A stretch of 64,000 bases of DNA, taken from assembly GCA_942159475.1 (NCBI GenBank), contig OW804095.1, forward strand, positions 88,363,740 to 88,427,739, read 5' to 3'. The notes under the pieces are model-generated. The model was not told the origin of the DNA. It worked only from the letters and a program-made list of their open reading frames with translations, and did no database searches. This DNA comes from Sthenelais limicola (lineage: Eukaryota; Annelida; Polychaeta; Phyllodocida; Sigalionidae). Made by a program: the position numbers and the translations under genes. Below, one piece after another: positions 36,947 to 49,547 of the stretch; the first letter of the stretch is position 1; each line of letters starts with the position of its first letter.

Positions 36947-37867
36947 TTTTATTCGCAATTAAGACGGTACAATCAAGAATAGGGCTGAGCCTCACAGCAG
37001 TGATCTTCCATGGTGGCCCTTGGAAAATGAAATGTAATAAGATAAATGATGCTTAGGTACTAACATCATGATAATACTATAACTTTAACAAAGTGATGTG
37101 ATCTTAGCGGAGAGTATTAATATTAAATGTCAAGCGAAGGTCCATGTAGTGATTTAGCTATAAACAATTTTATATATTTTGTCGATGTCCATCATTGTTC
37201 TGGAATAATGGCTTTCCATTACTTATGAGTGTCCGCGAAAATTCATTGTTTTTAATTTTTCAATTTTGGGAGATGTTGGAATTTATCTTCTTGCATGATA
37301 TGTTGACATGATGATGTATCTTTCTCAGGTTGGTGAAAATAGATGTTCATTGGCCCATGGGTCCTTTGTGTTGACATAAATCTTAAATTGTTATTTGAGA
37401 CCGAAAAAGTAAAATTTCCTTGATATACGATTTGACATTATTCTGATAACGTCCCCTTTGACTAGGAAGACGCTTACAAGATTAACCTATTATTACCGGT
37501 GTGGTTGGAACATAAAATGAAATATCACATAGATTGGTACCAACACTTCTTCTCTCATTTCATAGATTAACTTCAAACAGAGCGAGGACCTATACTGGTC
37601 CATCGATAATGGACTCTCTTGTACTGGAGAGGAACAAAATCTGTTGATTTGAGGAAAATATCGGGGTAAAAGAACAATGAACATTAAAATACATTTATCC
37701 CCTTTCCCTTCCCCTCGGATGAACCGAGTTTTACCAATGTCTTGGTCATGCACATAGGTCTTACACGCCTATATCCCCCTCCCACAAAATACAATATTGC
37801 AGATCAGAATTTATACTCTTGTACAGGTTATAAATTTTTCCGATTTTAAGGAGGATAAATCCAAACA
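35292..37867. other. No gene; (TA)n
   Basis: A (TA)n tract at about 36903-36943. No supported coding sequence; the 88-codon frame at 36496-36762 has no recognisable motif. Confidence 0.5.
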
Positions 37868-38134
37868 CTAGATATTATCTTCTCTTAAATATTGGTCGAA
37901 TTCCTGGGTGTAGGTGTTCTTTAAATAAACTTTAAACTCTTTCCTATTTGGTATCTCTCTGGGTTTCTGGGGAAGCCCATTCCAGAGTGTCGCTAACTTA
38001 TAGATGTAGGATTTTTTAAAATTTTCGTTTTTAGGTTGTGGGGTGCTAAGCTTTTTCCCCTTACTGAGACCCCTTAGGGAAATTTTCCGACTATCTAAAT
38101 TCTCAGGAATGAGTGCCCTCCTAAACGCTAACTC
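37868..38134 (-). pseudogene. LINE reverse transcriptase, C-terminal remnant
   Basis: An uninterrupted minus frame ending at TAG 37868-37870 carries the C-terminal tail of a non-LTR polyprotein: AFRRALIPENLDSRKISLRG, NFKKSYIY, LATLWNGLP and NRKEFKVYLKN. It lines up block for block with the plus-strand remnant at 6855-7237. A stop at about 38136 and loss of everything upstream show 5' truncation. Confidence 0.68.
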
Positions 38135-41100
38135 CTAAAGGTGAGGTTGTATATACAGCACTGTCCTGCAAAATCCCCAGTGGATTATATAGTCACTACA
38201 CCTGGTGCCTGTATAGGGAAGGAGTTGTACCAAGGCCAGCTAGCAATACTGACCACAGACACCACACATTGCTATATCATTCCTAAGAGTTCAGAAAATA
38301 TATCCACTAGCTACCTAGCGCTGAATGCCTCTTTTGCTTTTATTCAGCAACTAAATATCTACTATTTCCTTTCATGGTGTCCTTACAAGCCATCTAGGAT
38401 TACTAGCTCTATCAACGTCAGACATGTGCCCATATAAAGCCCTGGAAATGAACAATATCTCCGAGTCAGCGTTGTGGGGTCATTTAAACTGTTTTACTAC
38501 ACCACCGTGCATACAGTGCCTAGTCTTTAAAACGTTATTTGAGGGCAGGCAAGTTGATCCTAGTTGTCTGCCACCCACGCATGCACCTCGACAGAAACCT
38601 TGAGGTTACGAGTGCCTCCACATCGCACAAAATTACATCAAAGCCTCACTTCCGGGCAGGGAACTAGCCCCCTCTACATCAGACATGAGGAAAAGCTAAT
38701 CACATTAACTTTGGTAGCAACCGTGTTTAAGAGTGGCAGACCTTGGATATATACTTTCCCCACAGGATAGCTTTATCCCTGCCTGGCGTTCCCAAATGTG
38801 ACTGTTCACATTACACTCTGTATGAAATGTAAGGACTCCACTGGCCAGAGAGTGTTACTTTTCCTCTTAGGGATTGAGGCTCTCTTAGTATAACTAATGA
38901 TGGAGATCCCTTAAATAAGAGTCTCACTGTGTGACTTAATCGATTCTTAACTCTTGTCAACATTTTCGGTGAAATATTTCAATTTTAATGAATATACATT
39001 TTGTATAAATAACATAATCTTCACTTAAAATGATACACTCTCCTGCGAGATCTGTAAATTTGGATAAAAAAAATGTCATTCAATATGTTAAATTTGTGTT
39101 AGTACATGATATAAATAGTTACAGTTAACGAGTTAGTATAGTAAAGGTTAGTTGCAGTCTAGGCTCACATCCTCTCAGATCAGAGAAGAATCATATGTCA
39201 GGGAATGGACGCCTACTGCGCTATTCGTTGCCCTGCTAATGGGATTGTTATTGCAGTTTGGAGCGAGAGGCTTTCCCTCAGTTGGGAGGGACTTTCTCAA
39301 TTTGAACCTGGTTCTGAGGCTTGTTAATTGGTGGAAATTCGAGTGACAGTTGGAAGACCTACACTGTGCAGAACATTTGCATGTACCTATTTTTCAATTT
39401 AAAAAAGGGGAGATGGATGACTAAATTATGAAGAATTATATATCATTTTTTATGGTACATGTATCCATCAGGTCTGTTTCCCTAAGAGGCACATTCCCTT
39501 TCTGTCTCTAAACAAATGAGTGCAGGAGAGGCTGACTTCTAATTTAAACATGTGTCTGTGTCAGTGCATCCCATGGCATTACCTAGCAGCCCTAATAATC
39601 CTTTTGCCATTCCGAAAGGTTATTGCACGATCAATTGGTTATGCAGCAACATATCATCTGATCCTCCATTTCATTTCCTTCCCAAATCCATGAATAAACC
39701 TTGCCACAGTTAGACACACATCGCTGTATCTATTCACAAATTTAATTTTCTTAACTTTTGAATCTTGAAAGTCATATTTCTTCACCAAATGATTAAGAAT
39801 AGCATTACAGGGTCCTCTCAATAGAACAAAAGCATTCGAACCACATCCAATGTTATACCAGGGCATGCTCCCCAACTTAATTATTTCATCAATATAGAAA
39901 CCGTGGAATAGGATGTGCAAACGCAGTGTGGGAGCACTAATTGAAAGCATACAGTGCTTGCCCACACAAAACCTTTCAGAGAAACATGGCAGACTCTGGT
40001 CATGTGACACGACTCGCATGAATCATGTGACCGCTGGCCGTACTGACAGTGTTTGCAATAGTGAGAAGCCTGTCCATAGATCAAGGTCAAAGTGACACAT
40101 TTTATGATCTATGCGCATCCGAGAACCAAGATCAATCAAGCAAATCTTTCAAGATTTCATGCCAATAAATATTTATCCAAATCTCGGGAATCCAAACTGA
40201 GCTTTGTTCTGCACTGCCTGAATATCATGTGTGGGGTATCGAGCTGTCGTAGCTTGCTCTGAGCATTGGAGAAGCATCGGCAGAGAGATCAGGTTTGTTC
40301 GTGTAAACGTGTTGGGAGGGAGGAATGAGGTACATCACATCCCGGCATGACCTGATTTGTATGCCACATGAAACTTCATGCCCTAACACATACAAGGACA
40401 TCTGCGTCCTTCTTCCTAGCATAATGCAAAAGGAACAGTCCTGGCCAAATATAATATCTGGTGGTTAGGGTTGAACATGCCTCATATTCTTATATTTATT
40501 TGATCTTTCATCTTTTATAGTTTCATGCTAAAGGATTAATGACCGACATTAAGGGGCAGATGGTGCACTGTTTGATTTATAATTGTCCGGCTGCGCCACT
40601 GGATTATGCAGAAAAGGTGACCAAAAGAGAGGTTATTAATCCTCTAATATCTGCTTTAGGTAATTATAGCCCCAAGACAGTGATTAAAGTAAACACAAGA
40701 ATCAGTTACAGTAAATGTGTTATAATGTATATAGATTCATATTTTTCGGTTTTTGCGTTTTAAAGTCAATGATGACTAGTGTCAATATAATTTCAGCAAT
40801 TTGCGTTTCCACTGGAAATGTAGACTGATATCAGTCTATCTATAGCATCTGGAATATGTAGCCAAAGGACCAAGGTTTGAAATATCAAACTAAGCAAACT
40901 GCTATGTTTGTAAGCAGCTCTGAAAGAAATCATCAAGAGACAAATACTTTCTTCATCCAAACTATATTCCTCCATATAGTGTAGAATTTCGAATGTATGA
41001 GTACACAATAAATTCTTGGGTATAGAGGCACAAAATCTCAATTTGATGCTTTGGTTTTTTATCTAGGACCACCTGAAAATTAATAAATTCGTCCTCACTG

Positions 41101-44100
41101 ACTGATGAATGAATGTGTATTCTGACAAAGGTATCAGTACATTTCGCAACGAAAAAAATCCAGCATGTTCAAATGTATATGAATCATATAATTATATATT
41201 TTCAATCATAGAGAAATAAAGCTAAGAAAACCGACCAAATTGAGATATACGTTATAGATTCTATGGGACACTAGCATGTCATGCAATATTGAATTCGCGG
41301 ATTAATTTTGGCAAGACAACATGTCGGCCCCTTTTAAAGAAAAATACAACCATTTTAAAAATAATTTAATGGTCGGGCTCAAGTACTTAAGCAAATATTT
41401 AGTAAATCTATGATAACTGTCACAGGGAGATACAATACCTTAAAAGATTTCGCTTTCAACCTATATTTGGTGCGGAACTAAATAGAGATCATAGAATTTG
41501 CATTATTATTTGTAGACTTCGGGACTGGGAAATGAAACGAACAAGATATTGCTTCTACGGATACAAAAACAAAAAAAATAAGGGCATTCCATTTCCTGTC
41601 CCTTTTTCAGTCATATAGACAGTTTGAATACGTCTAAAGAATTCCTGCCTGAATATTTCTTTGAATATCCTTAATAGAAACAACTTAGTGTTAAGATCGA
41701 TGAACCAAAAAAGATGGTTGGAGATGTTAATGTCCCCTGATTAATGATTTACTGTGTTTTATTACCCTACTTATACTTGATGTTTTATTATTCTAATCAC
41801 TAAGCATGTATGAATTATTCATGTATTGCTTAAATATATTGGTGTATGTGTACATTGTTCGGTTTTGTCGGTGTACTAGATAAATTGAATATTACTAGAT
41901 CTGTCCTGATGACTAAAGATTAATATTTTGATGGTTATATGTTAGAGAGTTGTATAGTTTTGTTAAAAATTATACTCATATTTGTCTCCATCAGCGATGG
42001 CTGAGAATAGCAATGAAAATGCGTAATGCTGTCTCCTGAATAGATATATCTTAAACTAAACTAAACAGTCTTCTAGTGAAAAGGACTCCTAAATTGCTAT
42101 AATGCATATGGGTAACGTCGCCTGAGCATGTTGGATTCGACTTCACCAATCCTCTCAAATAACCCAACTTTTAGACAAGAACTATTTTGAGAATACAGTC
42201 CACCCTAACCTAGCATATCTTGTAAAATAATACAATACCAAATATACTCATGTATATGATTTAGTACAAGTGTAACATTTCACAGCCACATTTAGCAGAA
42301 TTTACTAAATGTGTAGAGCTGCCGATTACATATTTATATTCTGACCCTTATATATCTTCATGAGTGTGAATTATACCTAAATCACAGCACATCGAGGCCT
42401 GGATGAACTGCAATTGTGTCCATGGCGCCCTCGCAGTCAATTTATCGCTCTACCAACATTGCCTCGACTCTCCAGTCCTGGTGACGTGTTTATCAGACGG
42501 AGATGACCTGCAGTTCCTCCAGTGACATGACCTGCACTCCTCCTCCGTTCCCCGCAAGCCACCCATGCAGTCCCAGCTCATCGGTCCTGTGACCACGAGG
42601 CGATGACGAGTATATATAGCTCAGCACCTACTTACTGGAATAATCCTTCTTGTTTCCTTCCCTTTTGTGTGGCGATTGGTAAGATAGATAGAATGATCTT
42701 TAGGCCCAATGTCGACTAACCCCGCTTTTCCCCCATTCAAGTCACCATTCATCGGAAGAATCCAATGGACGGGGAGTGAACCTTTCTATGAGACTGGCTC
42801 AGAAACCTGAGACGCCAGAAACGCATGTCCCGCTTTATTTTGATAGAATAATTAGATCGTCTATCTATCTAAAACATGAAAGTCTACTAGTCGAACAGAC
42901 ACAGGGGAGTCATTCAGCCTCATACACAGTTGTATTGGCTAGGAGCCGCGTGGCCTTGGAACTCTATTATATAATTGTATTTGGCAAAGACAATGAGGGA
43001 CAATATACCATAGCATGCAAGGAGAAGATGTCATCTATAGGCTATATAATATTATGCATGGATATTGGTCCTGGTATATATGTCTTTAACAGCAGCACAG
43101 ATATATATATGCTTTTACGTCTAGGGGACTCAGAGAAGCGTTTACCCCAGGGTTTGGCCAGTGTCTGTCTCTTTACCACATTATGTATACATACACAGGG
43201 CCGGCCAGAAAGTCTGGGAAGGGGAGCTGTCTGCCTGGGATGACATATGTGAAGGTAATGGCCTCTTCTGATTCGTGTCATGGGCGTTCAGTTCACACTC
43301 AAGCAGAAACAAATACAAGGTGTACTCCCCTCTGAATATCAAGCCAAGGCCAACATCTCTTGTAAACCTTCCACAGCAATATGCCTCATATCTACAAAAA
43401 CTACAACAGTTAAATTAAGGGGTTCATTGTAATACAAACTCTCAATGAATTGATAAAGTCTGTCCTGTAATAATATCATATGATTATCATTTGCGACCAG
43501 CGTGAACAAAGGTCATTCTAATGGGTGTTCAAGTCAATATTGTAAAATGTGACCTGAATAAAAACTTAGTAATCAAATCATGATAATGCAAATGATGTCA
43601 TAATCGGTTGGTTCTATATTGTAATACAATTCAGTTCAATTCAAGAATAATTAATTATTTTTTTCTTAGTACATTTAGAAAGAACATTTCAGACTTTCAT
43701 CTTCTTCCAGTGCATGCCTTGAAGAACTCATGTATTCGTGCTGTATCTGTGTCACAGAACTAGGAAAAGTGGGGAAATAGTTATTGTCCGCAGTTGCCAT
43801 CCACACAGAATATGTTATCTACTGATAATAATCAGCATCCATATTCAGGAGTCCTACACTTAGGAAATATAATGTCATAAAAAAGGGACTCCCTGATAGC
43901 AGGTGCCTTGATACCTCTAAATGCACGCATACAAAAGCGGGTGAGAGCATCCAAGAACGGTTATTGACCTGCCTTGGAGTCAATGTTGACTCAGTTTAAT
44001 CGCAGGGCCTGTCATGGGAATTGCCAACAATACGAGGCATAAGGTTTGCTTCTGCAAGCCTAATGCTAAGGTGAACACATTAATGTATTTTTTAATCAAG

Positions 44101-44345
44101 ATTCATAAGCGATTACAACATTTAAAATTTGGCTGCACGTTCACGTTTCTCAGGGTCAAATACTATACTGAATTATAGAATATAAAAAACTTAGAAAGTT
44201 GATATCTCAAAAATGTGGGTAGGGTGACAATGAACTGTAGGATCATCATGTAAACTCTTAATGACAAATTTGTCAGTAAGTTGAGACAATATATCGGGAC
44301 ATTCATATTCATATTATAGTCTTAATAATATACAAAGACAGACAT
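38135..44345. other. Large stretch without recognisable gene
   Basis: Open frames at 39654-40019 (minus) and 42776-43243 (plus) are the longest, but show no motif. A LINE-like 3' tail with AAACTAAACTAAAC is at about 42050-42066. Around 42400-42680 the sequence is GC-richer, with TATATATA at 42611-42618 and a splice-donor-like GTAAGAT at about 42679, a possible promoter (see findings). Confidence 0.4.
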
Positions 44346-44397
44346 ACAGACAGACAGACAGGCAGAAGAAGAAGAAGAAGAAGAAGAAGAAGAAGGG
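44337..44397. repeat. (ACAG)n and (GAA)n microsatellites
   Basis: Short ACAG/CAGA run followed by about ten GAA units. Confidence 0.95.
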
Positions 44398-44475
44398 AGG
44401 AGAGTTGAATGTGTAAAAGCTACTGACGGTTACTTAAGAAATTATTCCCTCGGTTTTGTCTTCTCGCGGGTACCG

Positions 44476-44521
44476 TTGCCTGAGGGAAGTTTGAGGGCTT
44501 GCCCGAACTTCCCTCAGGCAA
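44476..44521. repeat. Strong hairpin
   Basis: Perfect 16-bp arms, TTGCCTGAGGGAAGTT at 44476-44491 and its complement at 44506-44521, with a 14-base loop. Weaker complementarity continues outward into GGTACC/GGTTACC. Probably the centre of a small palindromic element. Confidence 0.85.
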
Positions 44522-45449
44522 TTGGTTACCGGAAGCGCGAGGGGAGGGCTCCAAAAACAATAGATCCCGGCAGACCAGTGATCATACGATGCAGCGGGGG
44601 TCTAAAGGGAAAAAATACATCCCATAATCTCATCAAATCGCGTCTAAATTCATATAATCAGGTGATGTGCTGAAGTACAAAATGATGTAGTCGCACAGAA
44701 TGGGTGGGAGAGAGTTGTGGCCGCAGCAAAACATACAATTTTTTCTTCACATATATAATATGATAGAAAGTATCTATATAAGACATGGTGGTTTAGATAA
44801 TACATGCTAGTGTTATACATTTTTTGTTATCATTTACAAGTATAATGCATAGTCAGTCGATATTGCTATTACACAGAAGGGGCATAGAAGTGACCCTTTG
44901 AGATGAGAAGATTATTGAACTGGTTCGCGAGATTGTTATCAATTGATTGGATCAGATGGTAGATAAAATACAATTGTTTGGCTTGTGTAATAATCATATT
45001 TTCTGGGTAGGTCATAGTGCCCTGGTCCATCGTTTTTGTTCCTGGTTTATCTTCAATCAAGTAATGCAATCTTGTAATTGTTGGTTCATAGTAGAGAGTT
45101 TGGTGTCAGTGGAACACGATAGGCTGGTGGGAGTTACGACTCCTGTGTGGTCAGTTGGCGGTGGGTTTTCATATAAGCCTATGGTGGAGATTGGTGAGAG
45201 GAGAGCATGTCATATTCAGCACTGACCACTGTGGTGGAGATAAAACTAAGGTTGCAGGGAGAATGAGCAGCGAGGCGTGACATGACATAATGGGTCTTTG
45301 TGTAAAGTCTCACGCCCTCTATCAAGTATGCAAGTGGGGAAATGGGAATGGCAACCTGCAAGTGGGGGAATGGGAATGGCAACCTGATTGGTTGGTGACT
45401 TAGGAATTACCGTAGCCACACACTGTGTTTACATTTCGGCAGACCTATC
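44522..45449. other. No gene; 28-bp tandem duplication
   Basis: A 28-bp unit (CAAGTGGGG-AATGGGAATGG...) occurs twice at about 45331-45386. It may belong to the leader or gag region of the Gypsy remnant that follows, but no Gag motif is seen. Confidence 0.4.
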
Positions 45450-46256
45450 ATGGTTGTAGGACCATATTGGCTAGGGGACGCCTGTGATAGTAGCGTGGGG
45501 AGGATGATCTGCACAGATCGTCTGAAGAATGGACTGGTGAGGGCAACATGCTCAGTGATGGCAGTGCACATGGGTGCGCCGGAGCATGCTTGTTTGCATG
45601 GACAGATACTCAAGGTGGAGTATCGGGGTTATACCTCAGAAGTGAGCAAGATAATGGTCTGTGACCTCCGGAAATTTGACATAAGGGTATCCGACCGGGA
45701 TGGTCCGCTACTGGCGGATAGAATGTATGCGGATGTGACGCTGGGGAATGTGACCGGGCAGTTCTTGGTGGACTGGGGTGCGTAGTGTACTTTGCTCAAG
45801 AAGCAGGTATACAAGAAGCTGACAGTAAGGCCCTTTTTAACACCGTGCCGTGTGATGTGCTTTGCTGGAACCAGCCATCATTTACAGACACATGGGTGTG
45901 TACGGATCACTCTGGGGATTGGTGGCATATGGTATGCCTTGAATTGTTTGGTGGTGAGCGGGTTAAAGGGAGAGGAGGCCGGTATACTGGGAATGGATTT
46001 TATCCATATACATCGGTGTAATTCCGACTGGTCGGGCAGGTTCACTTTAGAGGATGGTGAGCAAACCGTGTGGTGCCAGACACTGCAAAGCGGGTCCCTT
46101 ACAGTCAATAATAGCGAGGGGATCTTTGTAGATGCGTTTACTAATGTCTGTAGCGGCATGGACCTGGAGACGGCGGATGAAGACCTTTTCTTTGAGCCAG
46201 ACGAGTTGGAATTAGGAAAATATGTGGTTGGGGATCACTTGTTGATTGCCGACTGA
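45450..46256 (+). pseudogene. Gypsy 2 protease region
   Basis: The first frame (from about 45430) ends FLVDWGA*, where a retroviral-type protease has D-[ST]-G-A; the Trp replaces the conserved Ser/Thr. The same frame continues after the TAG. It contains AGILGMDFIHI, the usual second conserved block of these proteases, and then an acidic linker to 46256. The stop at 45783-45785 and the changed active site make it inactive. Confidence 0.7.
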
Positions 46257-46539
46257 CTGGGTGGTTCTGTGTCCCTGTAATGTAATCCTACCGGATCCCT
46301 GCTTGTCTTATGTTTAACTGCCGGACAAGTGTGGGAGAAGAATAGTTCTCCTATTGTGGATATTGACTTATTGGAACCGAAGGTTCTGATGCAACCAAGT
46401 TCCATTTGTCCATTGAAAAAATTAGTGAGGGAGTCAGACTTGGAGGTAGCGGTCCGATGAACCAAGCTCCTGCAACGGTTACGGAATTATAAAGAATGCT
46501 TCCGGTTGCCAGGAGAAATGCTGGGCTAAACAACAAAGG

Positions 46540-47187
46540 TCCTGCACAGCATCAACACTGGTGATGCGGCTCCAGTTAAAATGGGATATAGGCGTCTGCC
46601 GCATGCTAAGCGGGAATCAGCTGAAAGACAGATTAAGGAGATGCTAAAAAAGGGATAATAGAAACCAGCACCAGTCTGTGGGGAGCGGGAATAGTGATTG
46701 TGGGCAAGAAGGAAGGAACAGACCGGTTCTGTTCCAACTATAGGCCGCTAAGGTCACGAAAAAGGATCCTTTTCCGCTTCCCCAGATAGATGAGTGCCAT
46801 GAAGTGTTGGGAGGAAACAAGTGGTTTATTGCGTTGGACCTGAAAAGTGGGTACTGGCAAATAGCCTTGGATGAGCAAAGTAAAGAGAAGACAGCTTTTG
46901 TGTCTACTGTGGGGCTGTTTCAGTATCGGGTTATGCCGTTCAGACTATGCAATGCTCCGGCCACATTTGAGAGGATGATGGAACAAATGCTCCAAGGGCT
47001 GCGTTGGAAGTGTTGTTTAGTCTACCTGGATGATGTAATCATTTTCGGGCCCACATTCAAAAAGACAATGGGAAATCTGGAATTGGTTCTTAACCGGATC
47101 CGGAGCTATGGTCTGAAATTGAAACCTAAGAAGTGCGAACTCTTCAAGTTACTGGTGCAGGCATGCGTCCAGACCCCAAGAAAATAA
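46540..47187 (+). pseudogene. Gypsy 2 reverse transcriptase, partial
   Basis: Blocks in order are APVKMGYRRLPHAKR, then IVIVGKKEGTDRFCSNYRPL (the fingers), then after frame changes DPFPLPQIDE, the first catalytic Asp in FIALDLKSGYWQIAL (near 46840) and the second box LVYLDDVIIFG (near 47030). The thumb follows as far as KPKKCELFK. At least one stop near 46655 and one frameshift near 46760 interrupt the gene. Confidence 0.9.
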
Positions 47188-47189
47188 GC

Positions 47190-47888
47190 AATAAATCGTT
47201 GGTGGCTGGATATAAGTGTATGCCCAAGGAAGTACTCACTTACGGATGCCAGTGGTTTACCAGGATGGGACAGAATGAGTGGGAGCAGATCCTGGCTTTG
47301 TAGTCCAGAGCGATGTTGCCTCGCTTCAAAAAGTTGGTGGGGTGTCCGCCAGCTACAGCTCCAGAGAGGAATGCCTGGGTGGGAAGGGGGCCAGTACTCG
47401 CCCCACCCTCTCCTGTGGCACCTGTACCCGCACCACGGAGGATCCCCCCAGCTGCTGCCTTTGGGAGCGCACAGCAGATGGAGACAGCTGCTGCCAAACT
47501 GTCCGCTAGTGTTGTGCCTCAGTGGGTGGCCACGGCAACGGTTGAGCCAGTGGTTGAGCAGGAGGAGATACGCCCCGTGGTAGCCAGGGGTCCGGATGCT
47601 CCGGGACTGCCCCCGCACGAGGAGGTCACCCGAGCCCTGGACATGATTGATAGCGGAATGAAATAGGGAATCCAAAATACGGAGAACGCTGTGATTGTTG
47701 CTATGGACGCGGTGCGAACTAATGTGGGAGCTGCCCTCATGTTGTTCGGTGACCTGGGATATGTACGAGATGCGGCAGCTCAGGTACCCGGACTGGAGGC
47801 CCGGGTCAATGAACTGGAGAATCAGTTGGATTTCTTTCAGTTGCTCAAAATGGGTAACTTAAGTGAGGACGATGTAGGAGACTTCTAG
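47190..47888 (+). pseudogene. Gag-like frame with two TAG stops, unidentified
   Basis: One plus frame runs from about 47190 to the stop at 47886-47888, interrupted only by TAG at about 47301 and TAG at 47664-47666. It encodes an aromatic segment (YGCQWFTRMGQNEWEQ), then a Pro/Ala-rich linker with repeated PVAPVPAP-like strings, then after the second TAG a helical stretch with heptad-like spacing (GLEARVNELENQLDFF). The layout recalls an LTR-element Gag, but it follows an RT remnant, which is the wrong order for one element. It could be the start of a neighbouring copy. The family is not identified. Confidence 0.4.
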
Positions 47889-49547
47889 GAGAGGTTACCG
47901 TGCAAAGGGAAAGATAGTGCACAGAACTAGCCCCCATGGAAAGCTTACTCTGGGCCGCTAATGCTTGGGCCTATGGGAGTATGTTATGAAGCACCACCCC
48001 TGCCCCTACTAGCTGACAGGCTACTTCCGCTTTGGCTTTATCATACTGAAAGTTGGTGTTTATGATGTGAATGCCCATTGTATTTTGAGCATTGGTGATT
48101 AAAACATGTCTGTCTAGTAATTTCATGAATGTCAGGGTCTTAACTATGGTATTACTTCTCACAAAATGCCTAAATATGTCCTGAGTACATACATGTCTGT
48201 GTTTAGGAGCACAAGAGTGCAACTCTGTGTGTGTGCTCTTCTACTCCACTACGGCCAGGGGTGCGTTGGTCATGGCATGCACTACGGGTACCTGCCCCGG
48301 TCCATGCACTCTGACACAGACCAGTGCAGGCATGTGTACACACAAGCATGGTACCCCGATGTATCATCATATCTTGAGTTGAATTATCTCACTTTGTATC
48401 TGACTGGTAAAACGTCTAATATCCCAAAGTAAAACTATAACTTACCTGGAAAGGTATATGGTACTAAATCTTAGTTACATGCTCTTATAATGACAACTAT
48501 AGGCATCCAAACTTAAGTGTCCCCCTTTGTTTTGATGGCGGACATACTGGGCTGTTGCACAAGTAGAGATGAATAACATTGAGGGCTCTAAACTCGGTCA
48601 TTTCTTTAAAAACAAAGCCCAAAAGGTTCTCATGTTTTAGAAAAAGGGTCCAGTAATCTTTCCCTCGATTCAAGTTTTTGTCTAGAAGTCCTAAGTTTTG
48701 TCTAGAAGTCCTAAAAGTGGACTGTGATGACGGCCGAGTATGCATACACACTGTAGCCGGAAGTCAAGTGTCAGCTACTAAGCGGGGCAGGGGAGGATTG
48801 GAACATCGAGGAGAGGAGAGGCCAGTGGTTCTTCCATGGGGTCTATTTTCTATGGATAGTGCAATGGGAGTATGTTTTTTTGTTTTTTTTTAAAGATTTT
48901 ATTTTATCTTGGGTTCCCAACTCCCCTGGTCGGGTTTGTTAAAATCTGGCAAGCCAATATGTCAGCCAATATTGAAGAGAAAAGAATGTTCTCTTTATGT
49001 GTTTTATATACAAGAGTGTAACAGTATGAGTGCATTATTATTTTTTTCTTACCTCTACAAAAGATAGACTTACATCTACAAAAAGGGACTTACCTCTACA
49101 AAAAGGGACTTACCTCTACAAAAATGGACTTGTTTCTACTAAAAGGAATTTTACCAAAACAAACTTTTCCACACAAACAAGAGGTTGTTCAAGGAAGTGC
49201 AGCAAAGAAGAACTTGTCTAGGTCGGTGACTTTACAGTTCCAGTCATATTTATTGGACACTTACGTGAAAATGTGAATGACCTGTGGTAGTGCCAATAAG
49301 AACTCTATGTTACGGACTCAAGGATTAATAACCAGTCACAGTAGACCAAGAACAATCGTGTATACATTGGAGTTGTGACAGTGTGCTGTATTATAAATTG
49401 TATGTCGTTCTCTTCCATGTACTGCTCTTTACTTCTTTTTACTTCCAATTTTTGCTAAGCATTTATATGTTTAGGCAACCTTATTGTCCAGCCACTTTAG
49501 GGTCTGGTGCGGTCGCCGCCTCCAAAAATAAAGAGGGAGGGGGGCAT
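47889..49547 (+). other. No recognisable gene; 20-bp tandem repeat
   Basis: Five units of about 20 bp (TTACCTCTACAAAAAGGGAC-like) at about 49049-49147. No integrase or RNase H motif was found in the space between the Gag-like frame and the LTR. A GGGCTGTTGCACAAG string at about 48551 resembles the ends of the PIF/Harbinger-like family. Confidence 0.5.
49531..49547 (+). promoter_or_regulatory. Polypurine tract
   Basis: Purine-rich AAGAGGGAGGGGGGCAT directly before the LTR start. This is the position where plus-strand cDNA synthesis of an LTR retrotransposon is primed. Confidence 0.6.

Larger units (their letters stand above)
45450..47187 (+). mobile_element. Ty3/Gypsy remnant 2 (protease-RT)
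   Basis: Plus-strand pieces of an aspartic protease and a Gypsy reverse transcriptase, in several frames. It belongs to a different subfamily from the 25-29 kb element. It ends abruptly within the RT thumb near 47180; RNase H and integrase are absent. An LTR with a polypurine tract lies 2.4 kb further on the same strand and may or may not belong to it. Confidence 0.85.

Noticed and set aside
39654..40019. 121-codon minus-strand frame
   Set aside because: Long for its surroundings, but no motif, no splice or promoter context and no second copy; not enough to call a gene.
42776..43243. 155-codon plus-strand frame
   Set aside because: No motif, mixed composition, opposing frame on the other strand; probably chance.
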